A stretch of 64,000 bases of DNA, taken from NCBI RefSeq assembly GCF_020524325.1, contig NZ_JAIVKY010000006.1, positions 1 through 64,000 of the forward strand. Direction: 5' to 3'. This DNA comes from Sutcliffiella horikoshii (GTDB taxonomy: Bacteria; Bacillota; Bacilli; Bacillales; Bacillaceae_I). This document shows, piece after piece, positions 46,465 to 56,765 of the stretch. The position numbers and the translations under genes are program-made. Within the stretch, counting starts at the first letter, position 1, and each line of letters starts with the position of its first letter. The notes under the pieces are model-generated. The model was not told the DNA's origin and made no database searches. It saw only the letters and a program-made list of their open reading frames with translations.

Positions 46465-47311
46465 ATGAAAATTCTCCTTTTCGCAGATCCCGGAATTGAC
46501 GACTCAATAGCAATTATATATGCATTGCTACATTCAGAAATCGAAGTAATGGGAATCGGTACAGGGGATGGAAATGTTTCTGTTTTTGGCGCAACAAAGA
46601 ATTCAGCGTATTTGTTGGAACGAACTTGCAGGAAGATCGGATATTCCGGTAATCATCGAGGAAAATATTGAAGATATCGTGATTGTGAATGTAGGAAGAC
46701 AAACATCCCTAGCTTTTGCTTTTAATCTCCGCCCTGAACTAATGGAACAGGTTAAAGAAGTATATCTTATATCTTATGGGGGAGTGTTTATGGTACCAGG
46801 TAACGTAACTGATGTTGCCGAAGCCAACTTCTGGGGAGATCCAAATGCTACATATGTTATTTTGAATAAAGCGCAAAAAGTGTATATTACCCCACTCAAT
46901 GTAACAGACAGAGCAATAGTGACAAGTGATATAGCAACGTACACTTTTAATCATACAAATAGTCCGTACAAAACATTAATACCAGAAGTTACGAATTATT
47001 ATGCTACATTTTATGATCAGGTAATGCCGGGTATTGACGGTTCACCATTGCACGATGTTTTTACCCTATATTATTTATTAAATAAGGATAATACGTATAC
47101 AGTCAAAAGGGATGTGAGGGTTGCTATTGTTGATGGAAACAGAGGGCAGAGTATAGCGGATTTTAGAATGGTCTACAAAGAGCCGGACCGAGAGCATTAT
47201 ATAGCAATGGATTTTAATTATAATCACTTTATTAAAGACTTTATTTGTGTTAACTTGGCGGTGGTGGAGAGCTTGCTTGATTATGCAAAAGTTGAAATGC
47301 CTGCTGAATAA
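46465..47311 (+). pseudogene. Broken inosine-uridine nucleoside hydrolase
   Basis: Reads MKILLFADPGIDDSIAIIYA, the DxxxxDD calcium/ribose motif of nucleoside hydrolases, up to SAYLLE. There GAACGAAC (46618-46625), a 4-bp tandem duplication, shifts the frame; removing one GAAC restores YLLE-LAGRSDIPV. The continuation (VPGNVTDVAEANFWGDPNA, PLNVTDRAI) runs to 47311. Compared with the family, about 50-60 residues including the HGxDGLGG region are also missing after DIPV. Two lesions argue for a pseudogene rather than a sequencing error. Confidence 0.8.
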
Positions 47312-47366
47312 AATAAGATAATGTGATAATTATAAGGACATAGTATCTCAGCGGGGTGATATGGCA

Positions 47367-47993
47367 ATGGATTTAAACTGGATCTGGAAAGCGGTTTTAA
47401 TCACGTTTATTGGAACATTTTTACTAAGAATTGCAGGAAGAAAGTCTATATCCCAAATGACATTGGCTCAAGTGGTGATAATGATAGGGATAGGTTCACT
47501 GTTAATTCAACCTTTGGCTGGGAAGAGTATCTGGGTGACATTTGGTGTGGGGATAACACTGGTGGTAACACTAGTACTAATGGAGCTTTTGCAATTAAAG
47601 TCAGATATTTTTGAAAAATTAATTACAGGTAAATCCAAAATATTAATTGAAAACGGAAAATTAAATGAAGATACATTGAAAAAGTTAAGGTTTACCAATG
47701 ATCAACTAGAGATGAAACTAAGACAAAATAGTATTTCGAGCATAAGCGATGTGAAGTGGGCCACACTTGAACCAAATGGACAGCTAGGATTTGAATTAAC
47801 CGAACAAGCAAAGTCTGTAACCAGGAAGGAATGGAACCTCCTTTTTCAAGAGATTCAGCTTCTAAAAATAATGATAGACCCCTCATGCAAACCAAGCCAT
47901 GTATCCAACAACGTGGGAGAGGGGAATTTATTTACGGAAGTCAAAAATGGAAAGCACACATTAAAAGAAAGTCCTGATGAAAAACTTGATTAA
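47367..47993 (+). CDS. DUF421 (YetF/YrbG-like) membrane protein
   Basis: 208-aa protein. ATG 47367 is preferred over ATG 47361 because GGGGTG is 8 bp upstream. Hydrophobic segments span about 8-75 (TFLLRIAGRKSISQMTLAQVV is the DUF421 signature), followed by a cytosolic domain (GKSKILIENGKLNED...) and a polar tail. Function unknown; relatives are sporulation or stress-associated in Bacillus. It is convergent with lexA and shares its terminator. Confidence 0.82.
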   Translation: MDLNWIWKAVLITFIGTFLLRIAGRKSISQMTLAQVVIMIGIGSLLIQPLAGKSIWVTFGVGITLVVTLVLMELLQLKSDIFEKLITGKSKILIENGKLNEDTLKKLRFTNDQLEMKLRQNSISSISDVKWATLEPNGQLGFELTEQAKSVTRKEWNLLFQEIQLLKIMIDPSCKPSHVSNNVGEGNLFTEVKNGKHTLKESPDEKLD

Positions 47994-48009
47994 ATTAATT
48001 GTTTTGGAA

Positions 48010-48040
48010 AATAAAAAAGCCGAAAGTCGGCTTTTTTTAG
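48010..48040. terminator. Bidirectional terminator, DUF421 gene and lexA
   Basis: AAAAAAGCCGA/TCGGCTTTTTTT hairpin with tracts on both sides; it overlaps the lexA stop codon. Confidence 0.88.
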
Positions 48041-48648
48041 TGGATATTACGATACACACCAATCACTTTCCCAAGAATACTTACATTACGTACAATAATC
48101 GGTTCTAATGTAGAGTTTTCAGGTTGTAATCGAATATAGTCTTTTTCTTTAAAGAAGCGTTTGACAGTAGCCTCATCCTCTTCGGTCATGGCAACGACGA
48201 TGTCTCCGTTGTTGGCAGACTGCTGTTGACGCACGATGACATAATCTCCATCAAGGATACCGGCTTCGATCATACTGTCCCCCATAACCTCAAGCATGAA
48301 CACTTGCTCGTCTGGCGAAATATAGCGATCAGGAAGTGGAAAGTAGTCCTCTACGTTCTCGATGGCTGTTATTGGTTGGCCGGCGGTGACTTTACCGATA
48401 ATTGGTACATTGACTGCAGATATTTTTGGTACCATCTCGTCTTCCATGATTTCAATAGCTCTTGGCTTAGTAGGGTCCCGGCGTATGAGGCCTTTACTTT
48501 CAAGTCGTGCAAGATGACCGTGTACAGTGGAACTTGAAGCAAGTCCAACAGCTTCTCCAATTTCACGGACAGAAGGTGGATAACCTTTTGCTTGGACTTC
48601 TTTTTTTATGTAATCTAATATGTCCTGTTGCCTTTTTGATAGTTTCAT
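48037..48648 (-). CDS. lexA: SOS repressor LexA
   Basis: 203-aa repressor. ATG at 48648 ([14 protein letters not shown]) with GAGGTGCGGA upstream; an earlier in-frame start (48666) is rejected. Winged-helix DNA-binding domain (about 1-65), cleavage site Ala89-Gly90 in KVTAGQP, and catalytic pair Ser125 (GDSM) and Lys163 (TVKRF) for RecA-stimulated self-cleavage. Divergent from yneB with LexA boxes between them. Confidence 0.97.
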   Translation of the reverse strand: MKLSKRQQDILDYIKKEVQAKGYPPSVREIGEAVGLASSSTVHGHLARLESKGLIRRDPTKPRAIEIMEDEMVPKISAVNVPIIGKVTAGQPITAIENVEDYFPLPDRYISPDEQVFMLEVMGDSMIEAGILDGDYVIVRQQQSANNGDIVVAMTEEDEATVKRFFKEKDYIRLQPENSTLEPIIVRNVSILGKVIGVYRNIH

Positions 48649-48679
48649 ATTCCGCACCTCTATCATTTATATTAGTGAT

Positions 48680-48753
48680 AGTATAGCATGATTTGGGTAA
48701 AAATACAAACATAAGTTCGAATTATTGACAAGAATATACGTTCGCTTGATAAT
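48680..48753. promoter_or_regulatory. Divergent lexA/yneB promoters with two LexA boxes
   Basis: Leftward lexA promoter: -35 TTGTAT (reverse strand, 48703-48708), 17 bp, -10 TATACT (48680-48685). Rightward promoter: TTGACA (48725-48730), 17 bp, GATAAT (48748-48753). LexA boxes CAAACATAAGTTCG (48706-48719) and AGAATATACGTTCG (48731-48744) cover the lexA -35 and the yneB spacer respectively. Confidence 0.88.
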
Positions 48754-48758
48754 AATAG

Positions 48759-49451
<693 letters not shown>

Positions 49452-49505
49452 CCGCTCTAGTAAGATAAAAGCATATCTTCACAAGGAAGAAAGAAGGAGT
49501 TATCT

Positions 49506-49736
49506 ATGTTACCAAAAGAAAAAATCGCAAGAATTAACGTACTTTCCAAAAAGGCCAAAAGCGAAGGGCTTACAAAGGAAGAAACAGTGGAACAACAAAA
49601 GCTTCGACAGGAATATATTAAGACATTCCGAGCTTCTATGGAGAATACTCTTCAAGGGGTAACAATCGTGGATCCGGAAGGAAATGATGTTACGCCTGAC
49701 AAATTAAAAGAAACAAAAAAGAATTTAAAGCATTAA
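49506..49736 (+). CDS. ynzC: DUF896 protein YnzC
   Basis: 76-aa helical-hairpin protein, third gene of the B. subtilis SOS operon yneA-yneB-ynzC. ATG 49506 follows GAAGGAG. LPKEKIARINVLSKKAKSEG and EQQKLRQEYIKTFRASME match the family. Function unknown; co-transcription with yneB is likely. Confidence 0.93.
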   Translation: MLPKEKIARINVLSKKAKSEGLTKEETVEQQKLRQEYIKTFRASMENTLQGVTIVDPEGNDVTPDKLKETKKNLKH

Positions 49737-49750
49737 ACGCTTTTTTTTAG
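49725..49750 (+). terminator. Weak terminator after ynzC
   Basis: Short stem AAAGC/GCTTT followed by TTTTTA. The stem begins inside the last ynzC codons. Confidence 0.5.
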
Positions 49751-49828
49751 AACACTGGAACATACTATTTATGATAAAATAGAATTTTTCCATGTAAAAA
49801 TAAGTTAAAGAGAGAAAGGATGGACAAG

Positions 49829-51835
49829 ATGACACAACATATAGATCAACTTTCCATTAACACAATTCGTACACTATCTATCGATGCAATTGAAAAAGCA
49901 AACTCAGGCCATCCAGGTATGCCAATGGGCGCAGCACCTATGGGGTATTCTTTATGGACAAGATTTATGAACCATAACCCAAAGAATCCAAACTGGTTCA
50001 ATAGAGACCGCTTTGTACTATCTGCGGGTCACGGGTCCATGTTGCTTTATAGTCTTTTACATTTAGGCGGATATGACGTTTCCATGAATGATTTGAAAGA
50101 ATTCCGTCAATGGGGAAGCAAAACTCCAGGACATCCTGAATTTGGACATACTCCTGGTGTAGATGCAACTACTGGTCCTCTTGGACAAGGTATTGCGATG
50201 GGGGTAGGTATGGCAATGGCAGAACGCCATTTGGCAGCTACATATAACAAAGAAGATATGGAACTTGTAAATCATTTTACATATAGCATTTGTGGAGATG
50301 GAGACTTAATGGAAGGTGTATCTGGAGAAGCTGCTTCTCTAGCATCCCACTTGAAATTGGGCCGTTTTATTGTTCTTTACGATTCTAATGATATCTCGCT
50401 TGATGGTGACTTGGATCGTTCCTTCTCTGAAAGCATTGAAACGCGTTTCAAAGGATACGGATGGCAATATATCCGCGTGGAAGATGGAAACAATTTAGAA
50501 GAGATTGCAGCTGCGGTCGAAAAAGCTCAAAGCGACCTTTCCCGCCCAACCATGATTGAAGTGAAAACTACTATTGGTTACGGTTCACCAAACCGTGCAG
50601 GTAAATCGGACGTTCATGGTGCTCCTCTTGGTGCAGATGAATTGAAATTAACAAAAGAAGCATATAAATGGACATTTGAGAACGACTTCCATGTTCCAGA
50701 AGAAGTATACACGCATTTCCGTGAAACAGTTGCAGATAAAGGAGCAAAAGTGGAAGCGGAATGGAATGAGCTATTTGATGCATATAAAACAAAATACCCA
50801 GAGCTTGGGAAACAACTTGAAGCAGCGATGAAAGGTGAACTTCCTGAAGGATGGGATTCGGAGATTCCTGTTTATGAGGAAGGGAAAAGCTTAGCATCCC
50901 GTGCTTCTTCTGGTGAGGTTCTAAATGCAATTGCCAAACAAGTACCTTCCTTCTTTGGTGGATCTGCTGACTTGGCTGGTTCAAACAAAACAAATATTAA
51001 AAACGAAGCTGACTTCACTGCTGAAGATTACAGTGGACGCAATATTTGGTTTGGTGTTCGTGAATTTGGAATGGGTGCAGCTATGAACGGTATGGCGTTA
51101 CATGGCGGTTTAAAAGTATACGGTGGAACGTTCTTTGTATTCTCCGACTACTTGCGTCCTGCTATCCGATTAGCAGCGCTTCAACAGTTGCCTGTAACAT
51201 ACGTGTTCACGCATGACTCCATTGCAGTAGGGGAAGATGGACCTACACATGAGCCAATTGAACAACTTCCATCATTACGTGCAATGCCTAACCTATGCGT
51301 TATTCGTCCTGCAGACGGTAACGAAACTGCTGCAGCATGGAAAGTGGCATTAGAATCCGAAAAGACACCAACAGCTCTTGTGTTAACTCGTCAAAACCTT
51401 CCTACTATTAAAGGAACAGATGAGACTGCACTTGAAGGTGTACGTAAAGGGGCTTACGTTATTTCTAAAGCTGGAAAAGAAACAGCGGATGCACTTATCC
51501 TTGCGACAGGTTCTGAAGTTGGTCTTGCTGTGGATGCTCAAAAAGCATTACAACAAGAAGGCATTCATGTTTCGGTAGTAAGTATGCCTTCATGGGATCG
51601 TTTTGAACAACAATCCCAAGAATACAAAAACTCTGTATTACCAAAAGACGTGAAAAAACGCCTTGGAATTGAAATGGCTACTCCACTAGGGTGGGAGCGT
51701 TATACTGGAGATGAAGGTGATATCCTCGCTATCAACGGATTTGGCGCATCGGCACCAGGAGAGCGAATCATGAAAGAATACGGATTTACTACGGAAAATG
51801 TAGTTGCTCGTGTTAAAGCGTTATTAGATAAATAA
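49829..51835 (+). CDS. tkt: Transketolase
   Basis: 668-aa thiamine-diphosphate enzyme of the non-oxidative pentose phosphate pathway. ATG 49829 ([14 protein letters not shown]) has correct spacing from GAAAGGA; ATG 49820 touches that site. Motifs: [21 protein letters not shown] (ThDP, about 155), [13 protein letters not shown], and [17 protein letters not shown]. Full length and intact. Confidence 0.97.
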   Translation: MTQHIDQLSINTIRTLSIDAIEKANSGHPGMPMGAAPMGYSLWTRFMNHNPKNPNWFNRDRFVLSAGHGSMLLYSLLHLGGYDVSMNDLKEFRQWGSKTPGHPEFGHTPGVDATTGPLGQGIAMGVGMAMAERHLAATYNKEDMELVNHFTYSICGDGDLMEGVSGEAASLASHLKLGRFIVLYDSNDISLDGDLDRSFSESIETRFKGYGWQYIRVEDGNNLEEIAAAVEKAQSDLSRPTMIEVKTTIGYGSPNRAGKSDVHGAPLGADELKLTKEAYKWTFENDFHVPEEVYTHFRETVADKGAKVEAEWNELFDAYKTKYPELGKQLEAAMKGELPEGWDSEIPVYEEGKSLASRASSGEVLNAIAKQVPSFFGGSADLAGSNKTNIKNEADFTAEDYSGRNIWFGVREFGMGAAMNGMALHGGLKVYGGTFFVFSDYLRPAIRLAALQQLPVTYVFTHDSIAVGEDGPTHEPIEQLPSLRAMPNLCVIRPADGNETAAAWKVALESEKTPTALVLTRQNLPTIKGTDETALEGVRKGAYVISKAGKETADALILATGSEVGLAVDAQKALQQEGIHVSVVSMPSWDRFEQQSQEYKNSVLPKDVKKRLGIEMATPLGWERYTGDEGDILAINGFGASAPGERIMKEYGFTTENVVARVKALLDK

Positions 51836-51846
51836 GTAATTAAGTG

Positions 51847-51889
51847 GAGTGAGTATTGCCTAATACTAAGGCAATGCTCACTTTTTTTC
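51847..51889 (+). terminator. Terminator after tkt
   Basis: GTGAGTATTGCC/GGCAATGCTCAC stem with one mismatch, loop TAATACTAA, then TTTTTTT. Confidence 0.88.
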
Positions 51890-51892
51890 ATA

Positions 51893-51899
51893 TTCGACA
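51893..51899 (-). promoter_or_regulatory. Spo0A box upstream of sirA
   Basis: TTCGACA, i.e. TTTTGTCGAAT on the other strand, a full 0A-box core about 65 bp upstream of a TATAAT (51964-51969). sirA is Spo0A-activated in B. subtilis. Distance to the presumed start (about 75 bp) is longer than classic activator sites. Confidence 0.55.
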
Positions 51900-51999
51900 A
51901 AACTTGCTAAAAATAGCCCCTTGCCAACAACACTATAAGACAAAACTCGGCTCTCTTTTTCTCTATAATAAAAGAAAAGAAGTGATAGGAGGGTTTCGT

Positions 52000-52431
52000 T
52001 TGCGCGAATATATGATTTATCTGATAGAGGAAGAAGTAGCTAAACATTACTCAGGTAATGAGTTAAAACTTTTCCAGCTTTTTCAGCAATACGAACAAGA
52101 GGAACCACTTCATTCCATTATTAAACGGCAAGTGGATTATGTTACGCTTCCAGTCCCGACCTTTCCACTTCAACAATCATTAGAGCAGGCTTTAAAGAAT
52201 AAGGAAGGTTACAAACGGGTAGCCTATCAGCATAAAATAGAGAAAGAAGATTCCACGGCAAAGCTTTCCATTTTCGAAAAGTACTTAAAGCTTTCTTCGA
52301 CGGGATCATTTGAAGCAGAGGCAATCTTCTTTGAAATTATTCGTAAACAAGCTCCATACTTTCTTGCAATAGACTCCAGCTCAAATCGCTATGGATGGCT
52401 CCAACCAATTAAACAGAGAAAATTTGTTTAA
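52000..52431 (+). CDS. sirA: Sporulation inhibitor of replication SirA
   Basis: 143-aa protein that binds DnaA domain I and blocks new replication rounds during sporulation. TTG 52000 (MREYMIYLIEEEVAKHY) is chosen because GATAGGAGGG precedes it; the upstream extension is non-coding. The C-terminus (YFLAIDSSSNRYGWLQPIK) matches SirA closely. Position between tkt and yneF is as in B. subtilis yneE. Confidence 0.92.
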   Translation: MREYMIYLIEEEVAKHYSGNELKLFQLFQQYEQEEPLHSIIKRQVDYVTLPVPTFPLQQSLEQALKNKEGYKRVAYQHKIEKEDSTAKLSIFEKYLKLSSTGSFEAEAIFFEIIRKQAPYFLAIDSSSNRYGWLQPIKQRKFV

Positions 52432-52523
52432 TTGGTGGAGAAATCTATCGGAAAATGTTGTATAATAGGTTCTAGTTTAGTACACTACATTGGTAGACCT
52501 AGTTTTGAGGAGGAAATTTTTTA

Positions 52524-52742
52524 ATGGAAACATGGATTTGGATTCTTATTGTAGTTCTAGCATTGATTGCTGGGGTTGCACTAGGATTTTTCATCGCTCG
52601 TAAGTACATGATGACTTACTTAAAGAAAAATCCACCAATTAATGAGCAAATGCTTCGTGTGATGATGATGCAAATGGGAATGAAACCATCCCAAAAGAAA
52701 ATTAATCAGATGATGTCTGCAATGAATAAACAAATGAAATAA
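52524..52742 (+). CDS. yneF: UPF0154 membrane protein YneF
   Basis: 72-aa protein with one N-terminal transmembrane helix (about 4-26), then a basic, methionine-rich helical tail ([18 protein letters not shown]). ATG 52524 follows GAGGAGG. TATAAT at about 52461 may be its -10. Conserved in Firmicutes; function unknown. Confidence 0.93.
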   Translation: METWIWILIVVLALIAGVALGFFIARKYMMTYLKKNPPINEQMLRVMMMQMGMKPSQKKINQMMSAMNKQMK

Positions 52743-52745
52743 ATG

Positions 52746-52778
52746 AAAAAGCACTCACTATGGGTGCTTTTTCTTATT
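52746..52778 (+). terminator. Terminator after yneF
   Basis: AAAAAGCACTCA/GGGTGCTTTTT stem with loop CTAT, then CTTATT. Confidence 0.85.
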
Positions 52779-52801
52779 GTTTTGGTAAGAAATTGTTTTT
52801 A

Positions 52802-53012
52802 ATGAAGAAGCTGTTGGATAATAGCTATTTTTGTTCTTTTAGGTTTATTAAGTACAGCTAAAGGCGCGGAATGTGAAAAACAGACTAGAAAAGCGTATCA
52901 TTGCGGTTGTATGAAACGCAAAATGACATCAAAAAAATGTGAATGCGTTTCATTTCTTAGTCAGGGAGCAAATTTATTGGTCAACGGTAACATATTCAGT
53001 AGCAGCAAATAA
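52802..53012 (+). pseudogene. Frameshifted gene for a cysteine-rich secreted peptide
   Basis: ATG 52802 encodes MKKLL and then runs out of frame. Removing one base near 52816-52817 joins it to a 64-codon frame and gives MKKLL-IIAIFVLLGLLSTAKG, a textbook signal peptide. The mature part would be AECEKQTRKAYHCGC...KKCECVSF and a tail ending IFSSSK, with five cysteines in about 45 residues. No start codon exists upstream in the downstream frame before a stop. The ribosome-binding site is poor. I do not recognise the family. Confidence 0.6.
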
Positions 53013-53158
53013 AGCCAGTGATCATAAAAGCCATAAACTAGAAAGAGAAAACCTTTTTTTTGAACAAAATAATTCTCTTCAAAAGTATCTTCCTAAAAAT
53101 TTGAATATTTGCTAAACTGTTATAGTTGAACATAGATATAAAAATCGGGGGAAAGACG

Positions 53159-54907
53159 ATGAGTATTTTTAAAGACCTTTGGTGGTTTTTTAAGCAGGAA
53201 CGTAAGTCTTACATACCTGGGGTGCTGCTTCTTGCCTTTGTAGCGTTCTTAGAACTCATTCCGCCAAGAATCGTAGGAATGACGGTTGATAATATTGTGG
53301 AAGGTACTCTAACAAGGGAAAGGATTCTCCGACTGATGCTGGTTCTTCTCGGTACCGCCGTCATTGTTTATATCTTGCGTTATCTCTGGCGAATACTGAT
53401 TTTCGGCCCTGCGGTCAGGCTTGCCAGATTACTCCGTAATAATTTGTATGAGCACTTCACGAAGATGTCGGCAAGCTTTTATCAACGCAGACGTGTAGGG
53501 GATTTGATGGCCCACTCGACCAATGACCTACAAGCCATTCAACAGACTGCCGGTGCAGGAGTTTTAACTCTAGTCGACTCATTAATGACTGGCGGCTTCG
53601 TATTAATTGCCATGGCAGCAACAATTAGTTGGAAACTTACTTTGATCTGTCTAATTCCACTGCCAATCATGGCTATAGCAACCAACTACTACGGTACACT
53701 GCTTCACAAAACGTTTCATAAAGCACAGGCAGCCTTTTCATCCCTAAATGATAAAGTGCAAGAGAGTGTAAATGGAATTAAAGTGGTCAAAACCTTCGGA
53801 CAAGAGAAAGAGGAAATTGAAGAGTTTGAAAAACAGGCAGAAGATGTGGTGAAAAAGAATGTTACGGTAGCAAAAATAGACTCACTTTTTGATCCTACAA
53901 TCGGGCTAATTATTGGAATCTCCTTTTTTCTTGCTATCGCTTTTGGCTCAAGGTATGTCATGACAGGTGAACTGACTATTGGTGAGTTAATTGCATTTAC
54001 CACTTACTTAGGCTTATTAATTTGGCCAATGCTTGCGTTTGGATGGCTTTTCAACATCGTCGAACGGGGCAGGGCTTCTTATGATCGCGTGTCAGCGCTT
54101 ATGAAAGAGGAAGTAGATATTAAAGATGAGCCAAACTCAATTGAAACAATCCCTACAGGTAATATTGAATACAGTGTGCAGACGTTTACATATCCAACAG
54201 AGGAAGAAGCACTGTTAAAAGATATTCATCTCCAGTTGAAACAAGGACAGACGCTCGGGGTGGTAGGGAAAACAGGTAGCGGGAAGACCACTTTACTAAA
54301 AATGTTGATCAGAGAATTTGATGGCATACAAGGAAACATTCTGATTGGTGGTATACCAATTCGTCATTATTCCTTAGAAGCACTCCGAAAAGCAATCGGA
54401 TATGTACCTCAGGACCATTTTCTTTTCTCTGCAACCATAGCTGACAATATTGCTTTTGCAGTTCCAGATGCATCATTTGAAGAGATCATTCAAGCAGCAA
54501 AACTCGCAAACATCCATGAGGATATTATTCAATTTACGGACGGGTATCAAACGATGGTTGGAGAGCGTGGGGTTTCCTTGTCGGGTGGTCAAAAACAACG
54601 ATTATCCATTGCTAGAGCATTATTAATGGATCCGGAAATTTTAATACTCGATGATTCGCTTTCCGCTGTGGACGCAAAGACAGAAGAGGGCATCTTGCGT
54701 GCTCTAAAGGAAAATCGTCAAGGGAAAACGACGATTATTACCTCTCATCGCTTAAGTGCCATCCAGCATGCACAAATAATTATCGTATTAGAAAATGGTC
54801 ACATTGTGCAGAAGGGTACACATGGGCAACTGATGGAAGAGGATGGTTGGTATAAGGAAATGTACCACCGTCAGGCTTTAGAATCCCTTGTGGAGCATGG
54901 GGGTTAG
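53159..54907 (+). CDS. Heterodimeric ABC exporter, subunit A (BmrC/YheI-like)
   Basis: 582-aa half-transporter with six membrane helices (about 1-310) fused to an ATPase domain. ATG 53159 follows GGGGGAAAG. Walker A GKTGSGKT (about 370), signature LSGGQKQR (about 473), Walker B ILILDDS (about 494). The catalytic glutamate after Walker B is Asp, so this subunit contributes the non-hydrolysing site of a heterodimer, as in BmrC of the B. subtilis BmrCD multidrug exporter. The partner gene begins 3 bp downstream. Confidence 0.88.
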   Translation: MSIFKDLWWFFKQERKSYIPGVLLLAFVAFLELIPPRIVGMTVDNIVEGTLTRERILRLMLVLLGTAVIVYILRYLWRILIFGPAVRLARLLRNNLYEHFTKMSASFYQRRRVGDLMAHSTNDLQAIQQTAGAGVLTLVDSLMTGGFVLIAMAATISWKLTLICLIPLPIMAIATNYYGTLLHKTFHKAQAAFSSLNDKVQESVNGIKVVKTFGQEKEEIEEFEKQAEDVVKKNVTVAKIDSLFDPTIGLIIGISFFLAIAFGSRYVMTGELTIGELIAFTTYLGLLIWPMLAFGWLFNIVERGRASYDRVSALMKEEVDIKDEPNSIETIPTGNIEYSVQTFTYPTEEEALLKDIHLQLKQGQTLGVVGKTGSGKTTLLKMLIREFDGIQGNILIGGIPIRHYSLEALRKAIGYVPQDHFLFSATIADNIAFAVPDASFEEIIQAAKLANIHEDIIQFTDGYQTMVGERGVSLSGGQKQRLSIARALLMDPEILILDDSLSAVDAKTEEGILRALKENRQGKTTIITSHRLSAIQHAQIIIVLENGHIVQKGTHGQLMEEDGWYKEMYHRQALESLVEHGG

Positions 54908-54910
54908 AAG

Positions 54911-56710
54911 ATGAACAATCAGACAATTACAGCAAAAGAACAAAGACAGGTATTAAAGAGGTTATTGGGATACGCCAAGCCTCATACAAAACAATTTACT
55001 TTCGCTTTTACCTTACTCGTGCTGGCAACTGTAGGGGAAATTGTAGGGCCGTTGATTATTAAAGTGTTCATTGATGATTACTTAACCCCTCAAGTGATGG
55101 AAACAGGACCAATCATAACCTTAGCTGCTCTTTATATCGGTATACTGTTCGCAAAAGTAATCATTACTTACTTTCAGCTTCTAAAGTTTCAAGAGATTTC
55201 GTTAAAAATCATTCAAGAGCTAAGGATTGATATATTTGCCAAAGTACAACGTCTGGGTTTGAAATTTTTTGATAAAACGCCAGGAGGTAGTATCGTATCA
55301 AGAGTCACAAACGATACAGAGGCCATAAAAGATATGTTTGTAAGTGTTATTTCGACATTCGTCCAAAACGGGGTATTCTTAATAGGTATCTTTATTGCAA
55401 TGTTTCTCTTAAATGTACAACTAGCCATTTTTTGCATGCTTATCATTCCGATCATTTTCGCGATTATGGCGACTTATCGCCATTTCAGCTCCCGATTTTA
55501 TGCCGACATGAGGGAAAGGTTAAGCCAGTTAAATGCGAAACTGAATGAATCCTTACAAGGGATGTCTATCATTCAAGTTTTTCGACAAGAGAAACGCCTT
55601 CGCAAAGAATTCGCAGAAATAAATGAGGCGCACTACCAAGCTGGGGTCAAGAATATTAAGCTTGATGGACTTTTGCTGCGACCAGCGATTGATTTTGTTT
55701 ATGTACTGTCTCTAATATTAGTTTTGAGCTATTTTGGCATATCTTCCATTGGCAATGTAATAGAAATAGGTGTCCTATATGCGTTTGTTAATTACCTCGG
55801 GAGATTCTTTGAACCAGTGAATCAAATGATGATGAGGCTTTCTATGTACCAGCAAGCTATTGTTTCTGCTTCAAGGGTCTTCTCTTTGCTTGATGAAAAA
55901 GAACTAGCACCAATTGCAGAACAATCGCTTAGCTCACCGACCATAACCTCTGGAGAAATAGAATTTAAAAACGTAACCTTCTCTTATGATGGAAAACGAG
56001 AAGTATTAAAAGACATATCTTTTACAGCGAAGCCTGGAGAAACAGTAGCATTGGTTGGCCACACCGGGAGCGGAAAAAGTTCTATCATTAATCTATTAAT
56101 GAGATTCTATCAGATTGAAAAAGGGGAAGTTCTTGTTGATGGGTTCCCACTGAAGTATTTCGAAAATCAGGAGCTTCGTAAAAATATGGGGCTTGTTCTA
56201 CAAGATCCATTTCTGTTCTACGGGACGATCAATCATAATATTCGCTTGCATGATCCATCCATTACAGATCAAGAGATAAAAGCAGCCGCTGAATTCGTTC
56301 AGGCAGACTCATTTATCAAGAAGCTTCCTGACCAATATGACCAGTTGGTAGTGGAAAGAGGGGCGACTTTCTCAAGCGGGCAAAGGCAGCTTGTGGCATT
56401 CGCACGGACCATCGCAACCAAACCAAAGATCCTGGTTCTAGACGAGGCAACCGCCAACATTGACACCGAAACAGAAGAAGCAATACAGACGGCCCTCGAA
56501 AAAATGAGAAAAGGACGTACAACCATCGCGATTGCCCACCGTCTTTCCACCATTCAAGACGCAGACCAAATTCTTGTTCTGCATCAAGGTGAAATCGTGG
56601 AAAGAGGCACGCATCAAGAATTACTTAATATAGAAGGCTTGTATTTCAAAATGTATCTTCTACAAAATGGAAAGCCAGATAAGGTGGAAGATGCACTAAC
56701 TCACCCTTAA
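54911..56710 (+). CDS. Heterodimeric ABC exporter, subunit B (BmrD/YheH-like)
   Basis: 599-aa partner half-transporter. Six hydrophobic helices lie within about 25-320; Walker A GHTGSGKS (about 382), Walker B ILVLDEAT with the catalytic glutamate (about 507), and H-loop AIAHRLS. The signature is FSSGQRQ instead of LSGGQ, so subunit A's defective Walker B faces a degenerate signature, the expected asymmetric arrangement. Substrate unknown; multidrug efflux is the family default. Confidence 0.88.
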   Translation: MNNQTITAKEQRQVLKRLLGYAKPHTKQFTFAFTLLVLATVGEIVGPLIIKVFIDDYLTPQVMETGPIITLAALYIGILFAKVIITYFQLLKFQEISLKIIQELRIDIFAKVQRLGLKFFDKTPGGSIVSRVTNDTEAIKDMFVSVISTFVQNGVFLIGIFIAMFLLNVQLAIFCMLIIPIIFAIMATYRHFSSRFYADMRERLSQLNAKLNESLQGMSIIQVFRQEKRLRKEFAEINEAHYQAGVKNIKLDGLLLRPAIDFVYVLSLILVLSYFGISSIGNVIEIGVLYAFVNYLGRFFEPVNQMMMRLSMYQQAIVSASRVFSLLDEKELAPIAEQSLSSPTITSGEIEFKNVTFSYDGKREVLKDISFTAKPGETVALVGHTGSGKSSIINLLMRFYQIEKGEVLVDGFPLKYFENQELRKNMGLVLQDPFLFYGTINHNIRLHDPSITDQEIKAAAEFVQADSFIKKLPDQYDQLVVERGATFSSGQRQLVAFARTIATKPKILVLDEATANIDTETEEAIQTALEKMRKGRTTIAIAHRLSTIQDADQILVLHQGEIVERGTHQELLNIEGLYFKMYLLQNGKPDKVEDALTHP

Positions 56711-56727
56711 ATAAAGAGTAAATAGCA

Positions 56728-56765
56728 GACTAGTTTCTTCATAGGAATTAGTCTGTTTGTTTTAC
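56728..56765 (+). terminator. Terminator after ABC exporter operon
   Basis: CAGACTA...TAGTCTG stem with a long loop, followed by TTTGTTTTA. Confidence 0.65.
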
